From Methanocorpusculum sp. (lineage in GTDB: Archaea; Halobacteriota; Methanomicrobia; Methanomicrobiales; Methanocorpusculaceae): a stretch of DNA of 53,066 bases. The DNA lies in contig JAFQBW010000008.1 of assembly GCA_017399555.1 (NCBI GenBank), positions 1-53,066 of the forward strand, in the 5' to 3' direction. The position numbers and the translations under genes are program-made. This document shows, piece by piece, positions 8,523-16,620 of this stretch (the first letter of the stretch is position 1; every line of letters begins with the position of its first letter). The notes under the pieces were generated by a model. That model was not told the DNA's origin. It saw nothing but the letters and a program-made list of their open reading frames with translations, and did no database searches.

Positions 8523-8666
8523 ATGCACAGGATTTGGGTGAACACTGTTGATAAAGTGGCATCCTTCAAAGCAGTTGACGGCTATGAGTTGATGGAGTAT
8601 GCAAGCTCGGAGTCCTACTGGGCATATATCCACGACCTTACAAAAAACGGATACCGATTTCAATGA
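8523..8666 (+). CDS. 47-aa micro-protein downstream of HU
   Basis: An ATG four bases after the HU stop opens 47 sense codons ending at TGA 8664-8666. The product begins MHRIWVNTVDKVASFKAVDG and is rich in Trp/Tyr, with no membrane segment. AGGG about eight bases upstream could serve as ribosome site. Support is its fit between HU and the terminator hairpin and its protein-like composition; homology is unknown. Confidence 0.5.
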   Translation: MHRIWVNTVDKVASFKAVDGYELMEYASSESYWAYIHDLTKNGYRFQ

Positions 8667-8669
8667 TAC

Positions 8670-8693
8670 CGGCGTCCGGTCACCCGGACGCCG
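8670..8693 (+). terminator. Terminator after the HU operon
   Basis: Stem CGGCGTCCGG / CCGGACGCCG with a 4-base loop, followed by ATTCTCTTTTT. Strong intrinsic terminator. Confidence 0.85.
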
Positions 8694-8746
8694 ATTCTCT
8701 TTTTAGGTAGGGGACATGCACCTCTGAAAAAAAGTTATATGCCAGT

Positions 8747-8775
8747 TTGACAACAGATATTTTATGTTGTAAACT
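8747..8775 (+). promoter_or_regulatory. Sigma-A-like promoter for cca
   Basis: TTGACA, a 17-base spacer and TAAACT. It gives a leader of roughly 120 bases before the cca start at 8903. That leader holds an 8-bp perfect hairpin at 8840-8862. Confidence 0.65.
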
Positions 8776-8839
8776 TGACCGCAGAAAGAGGCGCCATTCT
8801 TTCAAGTCTCCTACAACTCAACATACACTCCAAGCTGTA

Positions 8840-8862
8840 CCCGTAGGCCTCCAACCTACGGG
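8840..8862 (+). promoter_or_regulatory. Hairpin in the cca leader
   Basis: CCCGTAGG and CCTACGGG enclose a 7-base loop. No T tract follows, so it is not a standard terminator. It is not a T-box (no AGGGTGG-type motif). Role unknown; it could affect leader stability or translation of cca. Confidence 0.45.
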
Positions 8863-8902
8863 TTCATGCTATTGGACGACACACAAGCCAGGAGGTGATT
8901 TC

Positions 8903-10243
8903 ATGCTGCAGCTGCCGGCGAATGTAGAATTTATACTGAATATGCTCAACGAGTCCGGATACGAGGCCTATGTGGTAGGCGGCTGCGTGCGTGACGCCCT
9001 TCGTGGGCAGCAGCCTCACGACTGGGACGTATGTACCTCCTGCCTCCCCGAGGAGGCGGTCGAACTCTTTGAGGCGCTTGGGTATCCTGTATTGAAAACG
9101 GGACTCAAACACGGGACTATCACCATCTTGATGGATGGCGAGGGCTATGAAGTCACCACCTTCCGTACCGATGGCGACTACTCCGACCACCGCAGGCCGG
9201 ATGCCGTGCATTATACAGAGTCCCTGCTGGAGGATTTAAGCCGGCGAGATTTTACCATCAATGCCATGGCCTATAACCCGGTGCTTGGGTTCGTGGATTA
9301 TTACGGCGGACAGGCGGACCTGGAGCAACGTGTCATCCGCTGTGTAGGTGACCCCGGCCAGCGATTTAACGAGGATGCACTACGCATCCTGCGTGCGCTC
9401 CGCTTCTCTGCCGTGTTTGGATATGGCATTGACCCTGCCACGGAAAACAGTATCCGCCTCAACAAGCTGCTGCTCCATGAAATATCCGGGGAGCGTATCC
9501 GCGACGAGCTGTGTAAGATACTGGTAACGGAGAATTCGGCAAGGCTCCTGCGGCGCTATGCGGATATCTTTTCCGTTGTTATCCCGGAAATGGAAGCGTG
9601 CATCGGGTTCCGGCAGAATAATCCCTATCATCTCTACGATGTGTGGGAACATACCCTCTGCGCCCTGGAGGAATCACCTAATGATTTATGGGTGCGTCTG
9701 ACGCTCCTGTTCCACGACATTGGAAAGCCGCTGTGCTACACAGAGGATGAAAACGGCGTTGGGCATTTCTATGGCCATCCCGCAGTCAGCGAGCAGATGA
9801 CTCGCGCCAGAATGCGGGCGCTGCGGTTCAGTAACCGGGAAATTGATACCGTCAGCCAACTGGTCAGGCACCATGACGATGATGTCCAACTGTCTACCGC
9901 CTACGCCCGAAAGCTCCTCAACAGGCTTGGCGGCTTCGAGCAGGCGCGACGTCTGATTGATGTGAAGAAGGCGGATGTGTCCGCACAGGACCACGCCCTC
10001 TATCATCAGAGGACGGATAAGCTCTGCAGCTTTGGCCTTATCCTTCGTAAAATTGAGGCAGACAGTCTGGCATTCACCATCAAGGACCTGACCATAGACG
10101 GACATGACCTGATGGGCATAGGCTATGAGGCGGGACCGGGTATCGGCCAGATGCTCAAACGCCTCCTTGATGAAGTGATTTCCGGGGACCTGCCAAATAC
10201 AAAGGCGGCACTGATTGCCTACGCTGCCAAGCATAAGGAATAA
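8903..10243 (+). CDS. cca: CCA-adding tRNA nucleotidyltransferase
   Basis: The start at 8903 is set by a full AGGAGGTGAT site; the longer open frame from 8747 covers the promoter. The product has 446 residues. The class II nucleotidyltransferase core is intact: VVGGCVRDALRG at residues 24-35, the metal-binding pair D40/D42 in HDWDVCT, RRDFTINAMA, and EDALRILRALRF for nucleotide selection. A C-terminal HD domain follows (LLFHDIGKP, then RHHDDD). It adds or repairs the 3' CCA of tRNAs in the cytoplasm. It stands alone between its own promoter and a strong terminator. If the host chromosome also has one, this is an accessory copy. Confidence 0.93.
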   Translation: MLQLPANVEFILNMLNESGYEAYVVGGCVRDALRGQQPHDWDVCTSCLPEEAVELFEALGYPVLKTGLKHGTITILMDGEGYEVTTFRTDGDYSDHRRPDAVHYTESLLEDLSRRDFTINAMAYNPVLGFVDYYGGQADLEQRVIRCVGDPGQRFNEDALRILRALRFSAVFGYGIDPATENSIRLNKLLLHEISGERIRDELCKILVTENSARLLRRYADIFSVVIPEMEACIGFRQNNPYHLYDVWEHTLCALEESPNDLWVRLTLLFHDIGKPLCYTEDENGVGHFYGHPAVSEQMTRARMRALRFSNREIDTVSQLVRHHDDDVQLSTAYARKLLNRLGGFEQARRLIDVKKADVSAQDHALYHQRTDKLCSFGLILRKIEADSLAFTIKDLTIDGHDLMGIGYEAGPGIGQMLKRLLDEVISGDLPNTKAALIAYAAKHKE

Positions 10244-10260
10244 GCGTACATACCCCACAC

Positions 10261-10293
10261 AGCCACCGTGCATCGGCACGGTGGCTTTTTCTT
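10261..10293 (+). terminator. Terminator after cca
   Basis: AGCCACCGTG / CACGGTGGCT, a 10-bp perfect stem with a 6-base loop and a T-rich tail. Confidence 0.9.
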
Positions 10294-10301
10294 ATGCCCT
10301 G

Positions 10302-10343
10302 TTTCCTTCATACTGAATCGAATCTTTCCCTGACGATACGGAG
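10302..10343 (+). promoter_or_regulatory. CATACTG leader motif, copy A
   Basis: A pyrimidine-rich tract leads to CATACTG at 10309-10315, then TGACGATACGGAG at 10331-10343, 50 bases before the ATG at 10394. It sits directly after the cca terminator. No TTGACA-like -35 is seen at a normal distance. A weak inverted repeat (CCTTCA / TGAAGG) links the first box region with the ribosome site. Confidence 0.55.
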
Positions 10344-10393
10344 CAACATCATTTCAAACACTCAAATATCCAAAGACTGAAGGAGCGTGTTAG

Positions 10394-10576
10394 ATGAAAC
10401 TGAATATCGACGACCTCTGCCGCAAGCACGATTTATTTCTGACCAACCACCCTCAGCGTCCTGCCCTGCTCCTGCTGCTGCAGGATAACGACATGGCCAG
10501 CGATGATGCTGAGGCTGTTGCGGATGCCATCATTGACCTGATGGCGCCCAATGACCATCTCAAGGAGGATGTATAA
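10394..10576 (+). CDS. Small acidic protein, 60 aa
   Basis: AAGGAG eight bases upstream supports the start. It is leucine-rich and acidic (LLLLLQDNDMASDDAEAVADAI), probably helical, with no membrane segment. It is the first gene of the block driven by leader copy A. Its stop is one base before the next ATG, so the two are tightly coupled. Function unknown. Confidence 0.65.
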   Translation: MKLNIDDLCRKHDLFLTNHPQRPALLLLLQDNDMASDDAEAVADAIIDLMAPNDHLKEDV

Positions 10577-10577
10577 G

Positions 10578-11885
10578 ATGATTGAATTCTACGAGGGCGA
10601 GTGTTTTGCCGCCACAGGCATCACCCCCGATATTGAGCGTACCTATGTCCCCGTCTATCTCAAAAGAGGAACGCAACTGTTCTTTCTCACCAATAGGCTG
10701 GTAGCCGAAACAAACGAGACGATGGCGGCGGCCAACATCACTGCGTCCACATTGGAATGCGAAAACATCAAGGCCAGCTTTATCGCAAGTGGATGCCGGT
10801 TCTTTAAGGAGACCGGCACCCATGAAAATCCCCTGCATCTGCTGGACTTTATGAAGGAGCGAAGCTATACCTTTGCCGCATTTGATACAGAGGATATGTT
10901 CCGGTATTCCAACCGCAAAGACGGCTCTGTCCCGTTCGCTGTCTTCCACGGTAATCTGAAAGAACTGTCTGCAGCTTTCACATACAAGATTTTTGATGAC
11001 AGCCTCGTACAGGAACTCAAGCGGCGTATTCTCCCTTTTCTGCGGCAGCGTCCCGGTAAAGGGGACAAATCAGAGCATACCCCTGGCAAGGTCATCAAAA
11101 CCTTCGCAGACTGGCAAAGCTCCGGAGTACGCACCATCGACAAGTACATCTTTCCCGGTGACCATGTAGATGCCACCATCGTCGACCATTTCCGCAACAT
11201 CCTCCTCCCTGCCATCGACAGCCGCGGCTACCTGCAGGCAGGCGGTGAGGCGACTCAGGTAAAGGTCCATTGGCCTGATGGAAAAGCAAGGTATTTGCCC
11301 ACTTATCTCACATTCACCTGCCACGGCCCATACTGGACATTTTGCGGCATCTGCTTCCGGGAAGATACAGTCGACCTGACTGGCATCTATGAGGTATCCC
11401 TGCAGCCGGATGGGTCCTACAGCAATTTCCGACGCCTGCATGACCTCACAGAGCGGGAACGCTACGACATGATGTTCACGGCTGGCACGAGGCCCGACCC
11501 CACTTTGTGCGAGCAGTTGGTAATGCTGTGCAGGGAGAGAGGTACATTCAATCCATTGGATTGCTCTCTCTGGGAGGACCCGGAGCCGGGCGAACCCTAT
11601 CCTTACGGTATTCTCGCCTTTGATGACCAGGCCATGCTCAAGCTGTTTTTCCAGTACGGGAACTGGTCTGCGGGTACTGGCGCACTCTACCATGACCTTG
11701 CCTTTGTTAATCAGGTCAGCGGTGTTGGAGACTGGTGGACACTCAAATATGACCACGGCATTGGCCAGTGGGTGCATTTTGAGAGCATCCACTTCTATCA
11801 CGTCATCCAAAGGGGCGAGTTTGAGCAGTTGATGGAGCGGCTTGACGCAGCCACCATTCCCCAGTGCATCCAATGCGTCTATTGA
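10578..11885 (+). CDS. Hypothetical 435-aa protein
   Basis: The start at 10578 follows AAGGAGG by nine bases; the frame extending to 10551 overlaps the previous gene without a better site. The protein is soluble. It contains a Trp/Cys/His-rich segment in the middle (TFTCHGPYWTFCGICF at about 244-259) and aromatic strands near the C-terminus (GDWWTLKYDHGIGQWVHF). It ends in CIQCVY. No domain is recognised. It is the largest protein of the copy A block. Confidence 0.7.
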   Translation: MIEFYEGECFAATGITPDIERTYVPVYLKRGTQLFFLTNRLVAETNETMAAANITASTLECENIKASFIASGCRFFKETGTHENPLHLLDFMKERSYTFAAFDTEDMFRYSNRKDGSVPFAVFHGNLKELSAAFTYKIFDDSLVQELKRRILPFLRQRPGKGDKSEHTPGKVIKTFADWQSSGVRTIDKYIFPGDHVDATIVDHFRNILLPAIDSRGYLQAGGEATQVKVHWPDGKARYLPTYLTFTCHGPYWTFCGICFREDTVDLTGIYEVSLQPDGSYSNFRRLHDLTERERYDMMFTAGTRPDPTLCEQLVMLCRERGTFNPLDCSLWEDPEPGEPYPYGILAFDDQAMLKLFFQYGNWSAGTGALYHDLAFVNQVSGVGDWWTLKYDHGIGQWVHFESIHFYHVIQRGEFEQLMERLDAATIPQCIQCVY

Positions 11886-11894
11886 GGTGGCATC

Positions 11895-12179
11895 ATGACC
11901 TACTGTGATTTCATGAATATCCTTGATGAACAGGTGGCAAAAACCACCGGCTGCGCGGGACATGCTGCATTCAGAGCCGATGTGGAAGCACTCAAGACCA
12001 TCAACAATGGGTTTGGCCTTCCCGCCATCACTGCCAATGTATGGCTGCATAAAATCTGTGAGCTGTCCGATGCGGACCTCTGCGCCTATGTGGAGCGCTA
12101 CCGACCCGGCCTTTTGGATGCCCGGTATGAGCACTACCCCTTCGTTGGAAAGCCGGTGCCGTCGGAAGCACGCAGATAG
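11895..12179 (+). CDS. Hypothetical 94-aa protein
   Basis: GAGGTGG lies just upstream of the ATG. It is a small, probably helical cytoplasmic protein with a basic C-terminus. It begins nine bases after the previous stop, so it is in the same operon. Not recognised. Confidence 0.6.
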   Translation: MTYCDFMNILDEQVAKTTGCAGHAAFRADVEALKTINNGFGLPAITANVWLHKICELSDADLCAYVERYRPGLLDARYEHYPFVGKPVPSEARR

Positions 12180-12217
12180 GCGTATCATTCTACAAATGAA
12201 CCAAGAAGGAGTTTTTT

Positions 12218-13231
12218 ATGAGCACAAAGAAATCAACACTTAAAAAGCTGGAGCAGTTTCATCCCGGAGACTTCGTGCAGCTTTCTGACGACATCCTCCA
12301 TGATGCCTTCAAAGGACTGCATGGCCGCGTCCTCAAGGTCGTCAAATCCAGATGTATCGTCGCTGTTGCCTGTGAAAACGGCCAGCAATACGACGCATTG
12401 CCGGAAAATGTGATGATAGTCATGCCGGCTACAGCTGCCTTTGCCAAATGCCGTCTTCCTTGGAGCGCAAATGATGACTGGAGCGCATACACCGTCTCCT
12501 TCGGCGCCTACGATGCTTCTGTCTACCAGCGTTTCGGGGACAGACGGTGGGTTCTCTCCTGCAGCCAACTCCAGATTCAGCAGCGGCCTCTGCCAAATGG
12601 AGACCTCCCCTCCCTTCGTGTCGCGGAGGAGGAGTTGCGGACTGCAGCGATGCATCAGCGGGACCTTGCCAACAGCGCCCTGCGCGACCTTGGCATTGGG
12701 ACGGGATTCCGGGTGGATACCCGAATCGGTACCATGGAGGCGTCTCTCATCCAGAACGAAGAACTGCCCGGTGTCTCTATCGACCTGCATCCATTCGATG
12801 GTACTCCCGCCAGCAATCTTCTCTGTCTGCAGCAGGAGGATGACTGCAAACTCAGGGCAACAGTCTATGCGGAGCTTGGCAGCAATCCCTGCGACGGTTC
12901 TGAATGCGGAGACTACTCCCACAGCATTTGCTTTACAAAACCGGGGGAGTCGCCGGACGCGGACATCCATCCCCGGTGGGCCGTCTGCTCCAATAAGACG
13001 TCCCTTTATGAGGCTGCGGCAGAGTACGATTACCGGATGGCGCGGGAGATGATTATTAACCGCATGGTCTCCGGCGGCTATGCTGACCCGGAGAAGAATT
13101 ATCCCGAGGCTCTGGAAGGCGCAGTGTCCGAATACTTGAAAAACCGTAGTTTCGGTTGCGATGAGGACTATTCCCTCAGCGAGGCGATGGCTTGTCTTCC
13201 TTCCTTGGATAGCACAGAACAGGAGGGATAA
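12218..13231 (+). CDS. Hypothetical protein with KOW/SH3-like N-terminus, 337 aa
   Basis: AAGGAG precedes the ATG. Residues ~12-68 (FHPGDFVQLSDD, GLHGRVLKVVKSRCIVAV, then LPENVMIV) look like a KOW/SH3-type small beta barrel, as found in nucleic-acid or ribosome-associated proteins; this is by eye only. The remainder is unrecognised, with a helical acidic C-terminus. The following gene starts one base after its stop (TAAGATG), giving coupling. It is part of the copy A block. Confidence 0.6.
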   Translation: MSTKKSTLKKLEQFHPGDFVQLSDDILHDAFKGLHGRVLKVVKSRCIVAVACENGQQYDALPENVMIVMPATAAFAKCRLPWSANDDWSAYTVSFGAYDASVYQRFGDRRWVLSCSQLQIQQRPLPNGDLPSLRVAEEELRTAAMHQRDLANSALRDLGIGTGFRVDTRIGTMEASLIQNEELPGVSIDLHPFDGTPASNLLCLQQEDDCKLRATVYAELGSNPCDGSECGDYSHSICFTKPGESPDADIHPRWAVCSNKTSLYEAAAEYDYRMAREMIINRMVSGGYADPEKNYPEALEGAVSEYLKNRSFGCDEDYSLSEAMACLPSLDSTEQEG

Positions 13232-13232
13232 G

Positions 13233-13517
13233 ATGCTTTTACCGGGAAAATATGTATCCGAGAAAACAGAGCACTATTTGGACAGCTACCGTATCGTCAT
13301 GGAAGTAAAGGAGACAGAGAAATCCTACATATTCACCCTTATCGACTTCCAGAGCCGGTACAGCGCCGGACATATCGAATTGCTGTTTTCCAAGTCAAAA
13401 CGCTTCCTGCTGCGGAAAAACAAAGGCGGACATGCAATGCGTGTGTGGGATAACAAGAGTTTCACCTTCTATCCATATCAGGCAGGGATTCCGTATTTAT
13501 TTGAAAAGATAGACTAA
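13233..13517 (+). CDS. Hypothetical 94-aa basic protein
   Basis: AGGAGGG eight bases upstream places the start at 13233, just after the stop of the previous gene. The C-terminal half is basic and aromatic (SKSKRFLLRKNKGG, then FTFYPYQAGIPYLF), consistent with a beta-rich nucleic-acid or protein binder. This is the last gene of the copy A block and is followed by a strong terminator. Confidence 0.65.
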   Translation: MLLPGKYVSEKTEHYLDSYRIVMEVKETEKSYIFTLIDFQSRYSAGHIELLFSKSKRFLLRKNKGGHAMRVWDNKSFTFYPYQAGIPYLFEKID

Positions 13518-13522
13518 CACGA

Positions 13523-13549
13523 AAAGGGCTGGCGAAATGCCGGCCCTTT
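13523..13549 (+). terminator. Terminator ending the copy A block
   Basis: AAAGGGCTGGC / GCCGGCCCTTT with a 5-base loop and CCCTT after it. A and T runs flank the stem on both sides. Confidence 0.8.
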
Positions 13550-13552
13550 CCC

Positions 13553-13581
13553 TTGCGTTTATATTCGATTTCCGATAAAAT
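13553..13581 (+). promoter_or_regulatory. Sigma-A-like promoter for lipoprotein gene
   Basis: TTGCGT, a 17-base spacer and TAAAAT, 30 bases upstream of the ATG at 13612 and immediately after a terminator. Confidence 0.65.
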
Positions 13582-13611
13582 ACTTGGTAAGCTGGTCACA
13601 GGAGGTTTCCC

Positions 13612-14112
13612 ATGAAAAAAGCTATTATTGCACTCCTCTTTATCGTGCTACTGGCCTCCTTAACTGGTTGCCAGAAAACGTTGAGGGGCACAGATGCGTT
13701 GATTGAAAGAGCGCGGGAAGAACTCTCAAGCGCCGATGCCGACACAATCGAACTGCAGTACGCCGGTCTGTGCAGTAGAGATGACGACGCCCTCATTTGG
13801 TTTATCTCCGGCAACGAGTATCAGGCTCACACGTATCTCCCTATGGAGTGCGCCATTGTTGGTGAAAATGAATATACCTATACGCACACCTATAGCCCCA
13901 TGGAACGCGGCATGGATATCGCGGTTGTAGAATGGAAAGGCGGCTACTGCTTCCTCGTCAATAACGAGAAGTGCTGCACCATCCGAATCACAGACAATAC
14001 GGGAACATGAGACGAGAACATTGAAAAGGACGCTTACCCGTACATCTTCTACAATAATTTGATTCCATCCGAATACCTGTTCCTCGATGCAGAGGGCAAC
14101 GAAGTACCATGA
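13612..14112 (+). pseudogene. Lipoprotein gene with in-frame TGA
   Basis: GGAGG precedes the ATG. The product has a lipoprotein signal (MKKAIIALLFIVLLASLTGC, modified Cys at residue 20). Translation stops at TGA 14008-14010 after 132 codons. The same frame then continues for 33 protein-like codons (DENIEKDAYPYIFYNNLIPS and on) to a second TGA at 14110-14112. The continuation resembles the rest of the protein in style, so the first TGA looks like a recent premature stop. Read-through or a natural short form cannot be excluded. Other genes here use TGA as a normal stop. Function unknown. Confidence 0.6.
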
Positions 14113-14140
14113 ACCGATACCGGGGAGGCTTCCACCAGCG

Positions 14141-14905
14141 ATGAATTTCTTGAAAGAACTGCTGTTTCAAAAACGAATAAAGGACCTGCAGAAAAAAATC
14201 AACGCTCCTGTACGCGGCCTTCACATAGAGGGTGACCATAGCTACCTGGCCACCTATACGGAACTCAAGAAAATCCTTGCCCGTCGTGTTGACCCAATCC
14301 TGTCAGCAGAAGGCTATTCCTATGATGGAGCCTATCAATGGATAGGCCCGTGGGAGAATGACCACAGCCGAAGAATCATAAAAACAAGCCTGCTGAAAGG
14401 CGCCGGCGTAATCTATATGTGGGGCCGCTGCTACGATTTTATCCCTGTCATTTCTAATGACGGGAAATCCTATCGGTATCAGCGTACAGACAAAAGCGCC
14501 GGTCTGCAGATGTTCCCCCGTCCAACTGACTTGCACGCCGCTCCTATCCCTGAGATGAAAGGCGTCCCAAAGGAGTTCAGCTTATTTGGCCCCGATTTGG
14601 CAGATGTGGAGCGTCGGACATTCGATGCTTTTATTGAGACGAAGCCGCTTTGGGAGACTTGGTTTGGCCTTACAGAGGGATACGAGGCCGCTATTGCGGA
14701 ACTCGATAGGCAAATCAACTACGGGTACAGTGTAAACTGGCCTGCCGTTGCGTATGTAAAGGCTTTCCTCCTTGCAGTTCACGAGGGTCCGGATATCGGG
14801 CTGGAAGCCTTGAACACATATTTTCAGGACGAATACTATACGCCTCCTGCAGAAGACATGCAGGATAAGATACGAGCGAAGCTCCTGTCTCTACCAAAAC
14901 TATAA
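14141..14905 (+). CDS. Hypothetical 254-aa protein
   Basis: The start at 14141 follows GGGGAGG by 11 bases; an in-frame ATG at 14087 would lie inside the tail of the interrupted lipoprotein gene. The N-terminus is basic and helical. The middle has Trp-rich strands (AYQWIGPWENDH, GVIYMWGRCYDFIPV). It is soluble and of unknown family. A distant resemblance to DUF4304-type proteins in layout was considered, but no diagnostic motif is present. Confidence 0.6.
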   Translation: MNFLKELLFQKRIKDLQKKINAPVRGLHIEGDHSYLATYTELKKILARRVDPILSAEGYSYDGAYQWIGPWENDHSRRIIKTSLLKGAGVIYMWGRCYDFIPVISNDGKSYRYQRTDKSAGLQMFPRPTDLHAAPIPEMKGVPKEFSLFGPDLADVERRTFDAFIETKPLWETWFGLTEGYEAAIAELDRQINYGYSVNWPAVAYVKAFLLAVHEGPDIGLEALNTYFQDEYYTPPAEDMQDKIRAKLLSLPKL

Positions 14906-14919
14906 ACATCTCCACAGGG

Positions 14920-14946
14920 AAAGGCTGGCGAATCACGCCAGCCTTT
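14920..14946. terminator. Bidirectional terminator
   Basis: AAAGGCTGGCG / CGCCAGCCTTT, an 11-bp perfect stem between convergent genes. Confidence 0.85.
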
Positions 14947-14966
14947 CTTGCAGTCATACCTTATTT

Positions 14967-15857
14967 CTATTTGCTAAAATACCGAATGGCTTCCAAAAGG
15001 CCAGCATCTTCCTCATACAACGCGTTCTGATTCTCATCCAGGAGAATAGGATACCCATTGACATCTCCGTCCTCCGTAAAGATGAATATGTCCAGAACGG
15101 TCTCATCCACTGGAACAATCATTCTTACCCCAGCATTTCTAAAGGTGTAGTATTGGGCATCTTCTGGAAGGTCGCCGCCGTAGAATATAAGAACAGCTTC
15201 TTTTTTGGGGGAATAATACCCCCAACTGCCAAACTTGCCAGCGTCAATATATGTTGTGCCGCCACTGGCGTACCAGCGATTGCGGAATACCTTGTCCCGC
15301 TCATAGACGCATAGGGAGTAGCCCCCGCCGGCATCTGAAAAGAGCATGGCCATGTAATCACCATTTTCATCCGACGCTACACAGGACATGCTTTCTGCGT
15401 CCGGTTCCCGAATATCCTCGTCATCCCACTGGGTCAGATACTCTCCCGCCGCCTCCAGCATCCCCCTTTGGTCATCCGGACTGACCGAGGAAACATAGTG
15501 ATATCCAACATAGACGCCGGCAACTACCGCTACAAGAGCCGCAAGCCCTGCCAGCGTAAGCAGCACCCCTTTGATTATGTTACGCTTCCCCTTCTTCTCC
15601 GATTTGATAATTTGCTCACCTGCCTCTTTAGGAAGCTCCTCCTCCGTCAGTTCCCTGCCGACTATCAACTCGGTCACGCTTATCCCAAGTGCTTCCGCCA
15701 GCGGCTCCATGGAGTCAAGCGCCGGCATTCCACGCCCTGTTTCCCACCTGCTAATGGCTTTATCTGTCACATGGATTTTGTCCGCCAGTTCCGCCTGGCT
15801 CCAGCCCATGTCTTTTCTTCGTTTCACAATGAGTTCTCCTGTCAGTTTTGCATCCAC
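14967..15857 (-). CDS. Membrane-anchored XRE-family regulator, 296 aa
   Basis: A GTG start at 15857, eight bases after AAGGAG, is preferred over an upstream ATG at 15938 that has no ribosome site. Residues ~3-60 form an HTH_3 domain (WSQAELADKIHVTDKAISRWE). A single membrane helix follows at about 97-124, then a ~170-residue domain that would lie outside the cell. This is a one-component architecture: a DNA-binding head tethered to a possible external sensor. It is flanked by plus-strand blocks and carries its own extended -10 promoter. Confidence 0.8.
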   Translation of the reverse strand: MDAKLTGELIVKRRKDMGWSQAELADKIHVTDKAISRWETGRGMPALDSMEPLAEALGISVTELIVGRELTEEELPKEAGEQIIKSEKKGKRNIIKGVLLTLAGLAALVAVVAGVYVGYHYVSSVSPDDQRGMLEAAGEYLTQWDDEDIREPDAESMSCVASDENGDYMAMLFSDAGGGYSLCVYERDKVFRNRWYASGGTTYIDAGKFGSWGYYSPKKEAVLIFYGGDLPEDAQYYTFRNAGVRMIVPVDETVLDIFIFTEDGDVNGYPILLDENQNALYEEDAGLLEAIRYFSK

Positions 15858-15879
15858 GGAATCATCTCCTTCTGGCCGA

Positions 15880-15885
15880 ATTATA
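15880..15885 (-). promoter_or_regulatory. Extended -10 promoter for XRE gene
   Basis: On the minus strand TGC-TATAAT lies 22 bases upstream of the GTG start. The -35 region is poor. Confidence 0.55.
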
Positions 15886-15954
15886 GCATAAGGCATGGAA
15901 AAGCGCACTCTATCAAACGTAGAACACGGTATTTTCACCTTTTATCCTGTCCCT

Positions 15955-15981
15955 GTCCCTCTTTCTTTCATACTGCAGTAT
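15955..15981 (+). promoter_or_regulatory. CATACTG leader motif, copy B
   Basis: CTCTTTCTTT precedes CATACTG at 15969-15975, which is part of the perfect palindrome ATACTGCAGTAT (15970-15981). The second box is reduced to GAAGAAGGGAG (15992-16002), which here is also the ribosome site of the gene at 16011. It is the shortest member of the family. Confidence 0.5.
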
Positions 15982-16010
15982 CAACGCTATTGAAGAAGGG
16001 AGCATAACAA

Positions 16011-16343
16011 ATGGGCGTTAAACGCAAGGAACACACAGCATCTGAAATCAACGGTTTCTGCGAAGCAATCCTCCGCAGCATCGACCGGGAGAAGGTCCGC
16101 GGCTTCCACCCCTGGCAGTTCAGCGGCTCCGTTGCGCTGGATGACACGACCCTCATTGTCGCAACAACAAAGCAGTGGCGGGGCTATGTGGTGGAAATGC
16201 GGTTCTTTACCGATGAGCCGCCGCGATATCGCCATCGAATCGACCATCTGACCATCCGGTTGTCTACCAACTCCTATTCCAAAGAGGCGCTGGTAGAGGC
16301 CATCCGGCGTCTTCTTGAAAAGGAGGCGAAGCGGGATGCGTAA
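16011..16343 (+). CDS. Hypothetical 110-aa protein
   Basis: GGGAG nine bases upstream. The small, basic soluble protein has a W/F-rich centre (FHPWQFSGSV, QWRGYVVEMRFF) and a helical C-terminus. It overlaps the next gene by eight bases. It is the first gene of the copy B block. Not recognised. Confidence 0.6.
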   Translation: MGVKRKEHTASEINGFCEAILRSIDREKVRGFHPWQFSGSVALDDTTLIVATTKQWRGYVVEMRFFTDEPPRYRHRIDHLTIRLSTNSYSKEALVEAIRRLLEKEAKRDA

Positions 16344-16563
16344 AGTAAAAGTCCGAAAGCCCAGAGGCATGAAACAAAACGGCTATCGCTCCTATGACAT
16401 GTGCCCCTACTGCTATATGCCGGGCTGTGACCCCTTTGGCGCCTCCGCCCTGTACCGCAGGAAAATCGAACAGCGTCTGAAACGAGGTCTCTGCCCCGCC
16501 TGCGGGCACGCTCCCTGCCGCTGTAAATCCAAGCTGACGCTCAAAGCGCCGATTTGGAGGTGA
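16336..16563 (+). CDS. Cys-rich zinc-ribbon-like protein, 75 aa
   Basis: AGGAGG nine bases upstream of 16336 sets the start; an in-frame ATG at 16315 has no site. The protein is very basic and has eight cysteines: CPYCYMPGC, then CPACGHAPCRC. The CxxC pairs suggest a small metal-binding fold. It may bind nucleic acid, given the basic N-terminus (MRKVKVRKPRG). This is the last gene of the copy B pair. Confidence 0.65.
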   Translation: MRKVKVRKPRGMKQNGYRSYDMCPYCYMPGCDPFGASALYRRKIEQRLKRGLCPACGHAPCRCKSKLTLKAPIWR

Positions 16564-16588
16564 CAGGCTCCTCATTAAATGGTATCAT
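16560..16588 (+). promoter_or_regulatory. Sigma-A-like promoter
   Basis: GTGACA, a 17-base spacer and TATCAT, starting within the last codon of the Cys-rich gene and 33 bases upstream of the ATG at 16621. CATACCC overlaps the -10 and resembles the first box of the CATACTG leaders. Confidence 0.6.
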
Positions 16589-16620
16589 ACCCATATCACG
16601 ACCACAGGAGGACGCACATT

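Noticed and set aside
8840-8862. Possible T-box or tRNA-like element ahead of cca
   Set aside because: No T-box sequence, specifier loop or antiterminator; not a cloverleaf. Only the hairpin itself is reported.
11070-12188. 372-codon minus-strand frame
   Set aside because: It lies opposite well-supported plus-strand genes with ribosome sites; no recognisable protein features.
14008-14010. Selenocysteine or reassigned TGA
   Set aside because: No SECIS-like hairpin is evident just downstream and TGA is a normal stop in many neighbouring genes; a nonsense mutation is simpler.
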